Origin: Cheiracanthium punctorium
Taxonomy: Eukaryota > Arthropoda > Arachnida > Araneae > Cheiracanthiidae
DNA: 64,000 nt
Reading direction: 5' to 3'
Assembly (NCBI GenBank): GCA_038373885.1
Contig: JAWZYV010013274.1
Coordinates: 248,001 to 312,000, forward strand
The first letter of the stretch is position 1. Each line of letters begins with the position of its first letter. Of the stretch, positions 58,130 to 64,000 are shown one piece after another. The translations under genes were made by a program, and so were the position numbers. The notes under the pieces are model-generated. The model worked only from the letters and a program-made list of their open reading frames with translations, ran no database searches and was not told the origin of the DNA.

Positions 58130-60015
58130 TTTTACAGTTTAGAAAAGTAAAAAAAAAAAAAATGTCTTCCACACGTTTTTAACATATTATGATACATTTA
58201 CAGTTTTTCAACTACAAGCTGAATGAAAATTTCTAAGGCATTCAGATGCAACTCTCTAGTCACGTTAATATGAAATATTTCATGCTGGAGTTAAGTATGT
58301 AGTATTGGAATTTGTAACGTTTGTTATTGATGGCTTTTGGGAATAACCATAATAATGTCAATTTTTCTTTCTGCCTTTAAGTCATCTTTTGTCCAACATA
58401 AAAATGTATTATTAAAGCTATGTCTTTTCTAATTGTTCTAGCTGATAAGAAGAAAAAGGACACTATATGATGTTGAAACATAAAACTAATCGCTTTTTTC
58501 ATTTTTAAGGACAAGGCGATTTTTTTTTATGTTCGAAAAATTTTCACAGACTTTATTTTTTAGTTTCTGGATTATGTTAAAAAGAAAATTGTAAAAGCAA
58601 CATAAAGAAAATTGTTTCTTTTTTCTTTCGATGAATACAGCACAATGTACTTCAGTCTGCGAACGCCTATAAAGAACTCACTGCGCTTTAACTGAAGAAA
58701 TCGTTATTTGAAACATGTTTGGAATTTATATTCATATTAAATACTAGTACAGAGTAAGAAATTACATGAAAACAAGCATTAGAACTCTCAAAAAGAAAGC
58801 TTTAATTAATTCAATACTATTTTCCAACGGAAATCTTATCAAAACGCATAGTTGAGAGTTTTAGAATACGACTACTCCTTTACATCTGCAACCCCCCCCC
58901 CCCCCCAATCAATACTTTTTATAGCTGACTTTGCCACCGTAATGAAAAACAATTAAGATACTAACAGTCATAATACATTTTCAACAAAAACTATCTGCGT
59001 TTGACAGTACCAGATATATTATCTATATCTTATTGAAATGCATGCACATAAACAAAATTTTTCTTGAAGATGCAATTCAATGGATATTTAAAATGTTAAG
59101 TCCTGATTTTCCCTCAGTGATAAAATTTAAAACTATCATTTTTTTTAATCCTTCATTAGATATTTGTAAATTAAGTTAACCGCATGCTCTTTGGGGACTA
59201 AAATGTTTTATTGGAAAAATTGCTTAAATTATTTTCTGAATAAAAAATATAAATAAATAGGAGACCGAGGCTATTTGGGAAAGATTTTGGTTAATTATGA
59301 TTATGATTATTATTTTTTAGCGAAATTGAACTGCACCTTCAAAGCACGGATATTTGACTATGAATGTCTAGGAGCTATATGTTTGTAGTGTATATAGCTT
59401 ATGTTTAAAGTAAGCCTGGATAATGAGAAAATGCGCGTGTCCCGCCGCGGGGCAAGTTGCCAATACCTAAGGAATAAGTTAGCAAGCATGCTCTATAAAA
59501 AGTTAAATGGAACCAAATGAGAGACACAGTTAGAGAAATCTTTATTTTTACCTGCTGAGTTAAAGAAAGGAATTTGTTATTTCCGCATGATGTAAACTTT
59601 AAACTATGCAGTTATAAAAAAAAATATAAATGAAAATTGAACTTTGATTAGATCTTGTTTCTCTTGGAATCGTCAAGAGTTGCAATTATCACAAATAGAT
59701 TGTCTTCGTTTTGTAGGCTTATGTGGCCAAAATTCGGAACCCACTTTTCTCTGTGTTTGCAGCGGTTTGATGTCAATTTGTCTGCATTCCACGATAGCAG
59801 TGCAGCTTTTACCACTACTTCGGTTAGATTTTTTTTTTTACAGCTACAAATAAAGATGGACCAGCAAAAATTGCAGTATGAAGCTTTTGAAGGTGTGGGA
59901 TGGTCTTTTTTCGTAATTAGTGGTAAACCGACTCTGCAATTTGCTGGTTAATTTATACGCACAGATTAATCCATAAAACTTGATAAAATAGCAAAAAATA
60001 TTCTGAAACACTGTA
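58130..60015. other. AT-rich intergenic DNA
   Basis: A-run near 58150 and a C15-class run at about 58892-58906. A GC-rich patch CGTGTCCCGCCGCGGGGCAA lies near 59436. The 69- and 98-codon ORFs near 59644-59951 have no motif. Confidence 0.45.
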
Positions 60016-60030
60016 ACGGAATTAGTTAGC

Positions 60031-60241
60031 TGTCCAGGAGGCGTAGTGGCTAAAGAACCAGTCTTATCGCACCTTGGGTTCGGGATCGATTCCCGGCTAG
60101 AGTGTTAGCTTGTCCGTCTCTTCATAGGGGGTAACGCTGGTCGCCCATTGAGCGCTCCCATCTTAAAGCAAGCAATAATTCAACTTTAGTGGTGGCAAAT
60201 GCTTAATCAGCAAGTGCCCTTAGGAAAAAAAGAAAGAAAAG
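60031..60241 (+). mobile_element. tRNA-derived SINE with A-rich tail
   Basis: GGCGTAGTGGC (A-box-like, about 60040) and GGATCGATTCCC (B-box-like, about 60083-60094) lie in a tRNA-like head. A body GGGGTAACGCTGGTCGCCC with GCGCTCCCAT and a tail AGGAAAAAAAGAAAGAAAAG follow. The flanks ATTAGTTAG (60021) and ATTAGTTGG (60242) are an imperfect TSD. The body is shared with the fragment at 35735-35800. Confidence 0.82.
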
Positions 60242-60364
60242 ATTAGTTGGCGTACAGAGTAAGATTGCCCCGGATTCAATGCATCTGCTAGCCCCATAAT
60301 ACATTTCCCCCTCCAAATTCCTCTAACCTTCTAAACGTAAACGATCGAAATAAATCCCGTAAGG

Positions 60365-60690
60365 CAGCGGTTCTCAACCTTTTAACGTTGCCCCTCCCTC
60401 CAACAAAGGCTAACTTACGGTGCCGCCCCCCCTCACATTTTTCAGCATACATTCAGTTTTTTAATCTTTAACAATGAACATTTAGTCGGATTTTCTACAA
60501 AATAATGTTATCGGTAAAATTTGAATGGACATTTTAAGCGAAAATGGATATATTTTTGAGTAAAAATGATAATAAATAAGATGATTTTTTTGAAACATGC
60601 ATCACTACTTGCTCTTTGTTTTTCTTGTCCCCCCCTGCAAACGCTCTGCGCCCCCCTTGGGGGGCGCGCCCCGCAGGTTGAGAAGCGCTG
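60365..60690. mobile_element. hAT-type MITE with exact 8-bp TSD (326 bp)
   Basis: CCGTAAGG at 60357-60364 and 60691-60698. The left end is CAGCGGTTCTCAACCTTTT; the reverse complement of the right end is CAGCGCTTCTCAACCTGC. The ends have the CAGNGGTTCTCAACCT form common to Charlie-like hAT non-autonomous elements. Minus-strand ORFs inside are artefacts. Confidence 0.95.
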
Positions 60691-60953
60691 CCGTAAGGAG
60701 TAGATATAGAGTTTTTCATACACTGTTAAAAACTACACAAGCCAAGCCTCAATTATTAAGTTGATTATTAGAAATTAGGAAAATAAAAAAGCAAAGAAAA
60801 ATTACTTGCCAGTGCTTAAAACAAATCGTTGTCATCCACCGTAATGCTCCACGGTAACAGTGCAATACTACAAGAGCGTTCGGAAATTAGAAGATGAAAG
60901 TTAGTCTGCTACTTGTTTTGCAATCTGTTCCCAAACAGACGAATTATGAGGAC

Positions 60954-61204
60954 CAGTAGCGGATCTAGGGGAGGGGCTAGGGGCTTTAGCCCCCCCCTCC
61001 AAAAGTGATTGCTCAACGGTAACATTCTACATTATTATACACTTCAAATAGCTAAAATGATCCTATTTTATTACTTAGACCCTCCCCAAAGCCTAATACA
61101 TTGTTTTAGACTAAAATTTTGATTTATAGTACATTTTAATTGGGTGAAATAAGCTTTTTAAAAAATTTACCCCTCCCAAAAAAAAATGTCTGTATCCGCC
61201 ACTG
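60954..61204. mobile_element. hAT-type MITE with exact 8-bp TSD (251 bp)
   Basis: ATGAGGAC at 60946-60953 and 61205-61212. The left end is CAGTAGCGGATCTAGGGGAG; the reverse complement of the right end is CAGTGGCGGATACAGACATT. Both sides carry GGGGAGGGG-type words just inside. Confidence 0.95.
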
Positions 61205-61212
61205 ATGAGGAC

Positions 61213-63030
61213 TGCGCCTACTTATCCCTATAGCGAACTAGCCCCTGTCTCCCCTACTTCGAAAATCAGTTTATTTTTAAAGTCCAAAAATATCATCCAA
61301 AGTTCTTTAAAATTTCAAAGTGAATTTTTCTCTGCTTATTTAACGTTAAGTCAATAAAATGCTAAAAAAAGATTATACCTGAATCTGTCATAGCAAACCC
61401 GGATTTAACCTACGACGAGTGATTAAATTAATTTTTCCTCAAAATGAAATCTGAATAATTAGTTATTAAAATTTATTGTTTTTCTCCCTCAAATGAAGTC
61501 TGAATAATTCTTGTTAAAAATTTATGCTTTTCTCAAAATGAAATCTCAGAAAAAGTTAATAAAATACGCTCTTTCCTAGAAATAAAAGTAGGAAAATTAT
61601 TTTTATCGTCGTAATGGAAGATACAGTTAATATTTCATATTATAATTTAAAACAGTTTTAAAATTCATATAAAAAAATGAAATGCAATTTTTGTATATGC
61701 CTGAACATAACTTAACTGGTGTATTCTTTACTTAAAATGAACGGAATTATTATTATAATTTATTCACTTATGTATTTATTATTTTGTTGTTTTTTTGTTA
61801 CCAGATCTATTGTTTATTGCAAGAATATTAAAGCCATTTTGCAGTAATTTATTTAATATTTGCATATATTTAAGGAAAATTCAGTTAACTATTTAAATTT
61901 ACCCTTTAAAACTTAACAAAGACAGCATCAACCTACCTAAAAGTATTTTAGGGGTAACATGCATAACCAATTATAGATTTCATAATGTACTGAAATTGAG
62001 AATATTTTCGTTCATGGACAAAATATTTATTTTTTGTCAGAATAGGCTGCTTTCATTATTTCCTCTCCATGCCTAGCTTATAACCAGTTTGACATTAACG
62101 TTTCCCTTTTAGTCAAATAAATGCAGCAATAAACCTCTTTCTGCCCAATCACAAATGTAGATTTCCTTGCTTTTATTAGCCATTACTGAGCCAATGGCTC
62201 TGTTTCGTTTTCTGATGTAGGAAGCGGAGGGCGGTGTGTGTGTGGGGGGTGGGGGGGTTGTTCAAGACCTAGAATGTAAAGGGTTGCTGAGACTTCGTTC
62301 AATGCATCGCTGTTTTGGAACGCCCGATTTAACTAAGCGCAACAATTGAATTAAGTTTCTGCATCCCGCAGTTAGTAAGTGCCCACGTAACAAGAAATAA
62401 CGCTTAGAAGAAAAGTTATTTCAGAAACGAGAGCGTAATTCCTGGAATAAAGTCAGTTCGGAATTGCTTAGTCTTGATAAAATGTTTTTTCTTCTAAGAC
62501 AGCTGCATTTTTATGTTGTTGATATCGTGAGGTCAGGTTTTAATTATTATGTCGTCAAAGTTTTATAATATTTAAGTTTCTTTTTACGTATAGTTTTCTA
62601 AGTATCATTTTATAGTTTCTTGTTAAGTATTATCAGACGCTGCACGCTTGTACATATATATGTGTAGTTCAGGCATGTTACTCTGATCTCCATACATCCT
62701 TGAAGACATAGTAAGCATTTTGTGCTTTATTATTGGAAAATTCAAGAGAGCAAATTTTAATTTCTGTAGTATAATGTGCAGCTAATGCGTACATAATTGA
62801 AATTGAAGAAAACGTTTGCATGGTCATAGTAAGACGAGTAATAATTTGAGGCACAAACAGTCTTCTTATATCCCATTGCAATCATAGATAAAGAAAATGT
62901 CGCTTAGTTCGAAAAATAAAAAGAACCAAAATCATCTTTCCCAATGAAAATTCCATTTTTAAATTAACTATAAGAAAATATCTCCTTATCTTCTGAGAAC
63001 CATTATATATAAATTAATAGGGAAATCAAT
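61213..63030. other. AT-rich intergenic DNA
   Basis: AAAATGAAATCTGAATAATT-like words are repeated at about 61440-61560. A patch with (GT)n and G runs lies at 62233-62260. No gene supported. Confidence 0.45.
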
Positions 63031-63039
63031 AGCATAGAT

Positions 63040-63194
63040 CACTGATCAGCAAACTTTCAATGAAAATGTGCCAAATTGTCAAGAAAAGAGTAGGCAGCCA
63101 TTAGTATGCCCTATGCTCATCGCGCACTATTCACTTAATAGTCAGATTATAATACAAAGAGATTGAAGAGCCAACTAGGTCTGCAGATCTCTAG
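63040..63194. mobile_element. Degenerate hAT-type MITE
   Basis: The left end CACTGATCAGCAAACTTTC and the reverse complement of the right end CTAGAGATCTGCAGACCTAG are alignable. The interior ATGTGCCAAATTGTCAAG and AAGAGCCAACT are in the order seen in hAT MITEs. The 8-bp flanks no longer match. Confidence 0.4.
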
Positions 63195-64000
63195 CCTAGT
63201 TGTAGAAATTCATTGAGCTGAACTCTGTGTGACACAAGAGAAGTTGTGCAATTGCACTTCCTAAAATGTCAAAAAAATTAAATTAGCAATATTTTTAAAG
63301 ACTTATGGATTAATATTCATCTCTTTCGTTATAAAAGCGATAGACGAAACGACATTGGGATCTTATTCCTACTTCACGTACGTTTCCTATTTCACGTACG
63401 TTTCCTATTCCAAGTTATTCCATGTGTCCGAAAGAAATTCATACGGGTTTTTCGTAGTAGCAATGATAGTTCCGTTTTCACTCATCGAATTTAAATTCGA
63501 TGGATTGGGAAACGAAAAACGCAATAATTGTAATTCATGTTTTGCGATGACGAGAAAGAGTATCACAGCCACCACCAGGCAAAAACTACCTGTTACGTTT
63601 TATAACGAGCGAAACACTTTGTAACAGAGCATGTAGCATGTTCTCCAGAAAACACACATCAATCAAGTAGGCAAACTCTTTAATAATTTAGATTAAAAAA
63701 TATCTCTAAAAATCGTTTGATCGATATAGTGCCTCTTTTGACCCAAGGGGCAAACTTTTGCGTCAACCCGTTTATTTATTTAAGTACTTTAGTAATAGGT
63801 GTGTTTCACCCATTCTTTTTTTTTTTGATTCCATGAATGGACAGTTGTCTGTAAGTTCTATGGTTGACTGTCTTTCATATATTGCTTTTACCTCTTATGA
63901 TTTTGTAAGGACGCTACTTTTATTCTTTTAATTGTACACATATTTTCTTTTTCTGAAATTTTTAAGGTATATATTTTTATTTCCTAAACGTTTCATAGTA
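63195..64000. other. Intergenic DNA to window end
   Basis: An 18-bp tandem (TTCACGTACGTTTCCTAT) occurs about twice at 63373-63408. The 89-codon ORF at 63355-63624 owes part of its length to it and has no motif. Confidence 0.45.

Noticed and set aside
60040..60100. tRNA gene candidate
   Set aside because: It is the head of the SINE at 60031-60241, followed by a SINE body and A-rich tail rather than a pol III terminator.
63355..63624. 89-codon plus-strand ORF
   Set aside because: Its N-terminal part encodes an 18-bp tandem repeat (SYFTYV repeated) and no motif follows.

Overview
This window looks like AT-rich intergenic or very-long-intron DNA from an arthropod. I found no complete protein-coding host gene, rRNA or stand-alone tRNA gene. 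A chelicerate, perhaps a spider, is my best guess. It rests on the strongly AT-rich background, degenerate Tc1/mariner transposases of the kinds that fill spider genomes, tRNA-derived SINEs and the 3' end of a Jockey/R1/I-type LINE. The sequence alone cannot prove the clade.

Most structured content is transposable-element debris. Several insertions are dated by exact target-site duplications (TSDs) that can be read directly. Four hAT-type elements are visible; three (17414-17932, 60365-60690, 60954-61204) stand alone and one (46343-47218) is nested, all with 8-bp TSDs. There is a piggyBac-type MITE with TTAA ends (18164-18654), three Tc1-like remnants (near 9.6-10.0, 15.8-16.7 and 23.65-24.35 kb), a decayed mariner (45.57-46.04 kb), and two long-TIR mariner/IS630 relatives with transposase C-termini (24876-26213 and 46221-47719). 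A foldback MITE family is present in three copies (5.2, 31.5 and 47.75-48.19 kb). Two SINEs have 13-14-bp TSDs, and a third has an imperfect one. A LINE fragment carries the end of an RNase H domain (35.78-36.5 kb). A possible copia-like solo LTR lies at 53.0-53.3 kb.

Layout: 0-5 kb is a hAT-like tandem relic followed by featureless AT-rich DNA. 5-12 kb holds MITEs, a Tc1 relic, a TIR element and a minus-strand TATA/Inr pair. 12-24 kb holds a hAT, a piggyBac MITE, Tc1 relics and an almost perfect 85-bp-arm palindrome at 21.9-22.1 kb. 24-27 kb is a nested mariner/SINE locus next to a CpG-containing promoter-like island at 26.43-26.77 kb. 27-37 kb is mostly empty but holds an intact MITE, a GTGAC/TGACGTCA-rich pair of clusters (32.05-32.62 kb) and the LINE end. 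37-40 kb holds a pair of diverged direct repeats sharing an exact 38-bp core and flanking a dimeric tandem array. 40-48.5 kb ends in a mariner > hAT > SINE nest. 48.5-64 kb is mainly AT-rich DNA with microsatellites and three hAT-type elements.

The best candidates for something other than ordinary repeat decay are the 21.9-kb palindrome, the duplicated 38-bp core with its array, the CRE-like palindrome clusters and the two promoter-like sites. The GC-richer, non-repetitive islands (8.6-8.9, 30.85-31.09, 42.88-43.43, 52.14-52.57, 55.5-55.7 kb) could be cis-regulatory elements of a distant gene, but that is inference from composition only.
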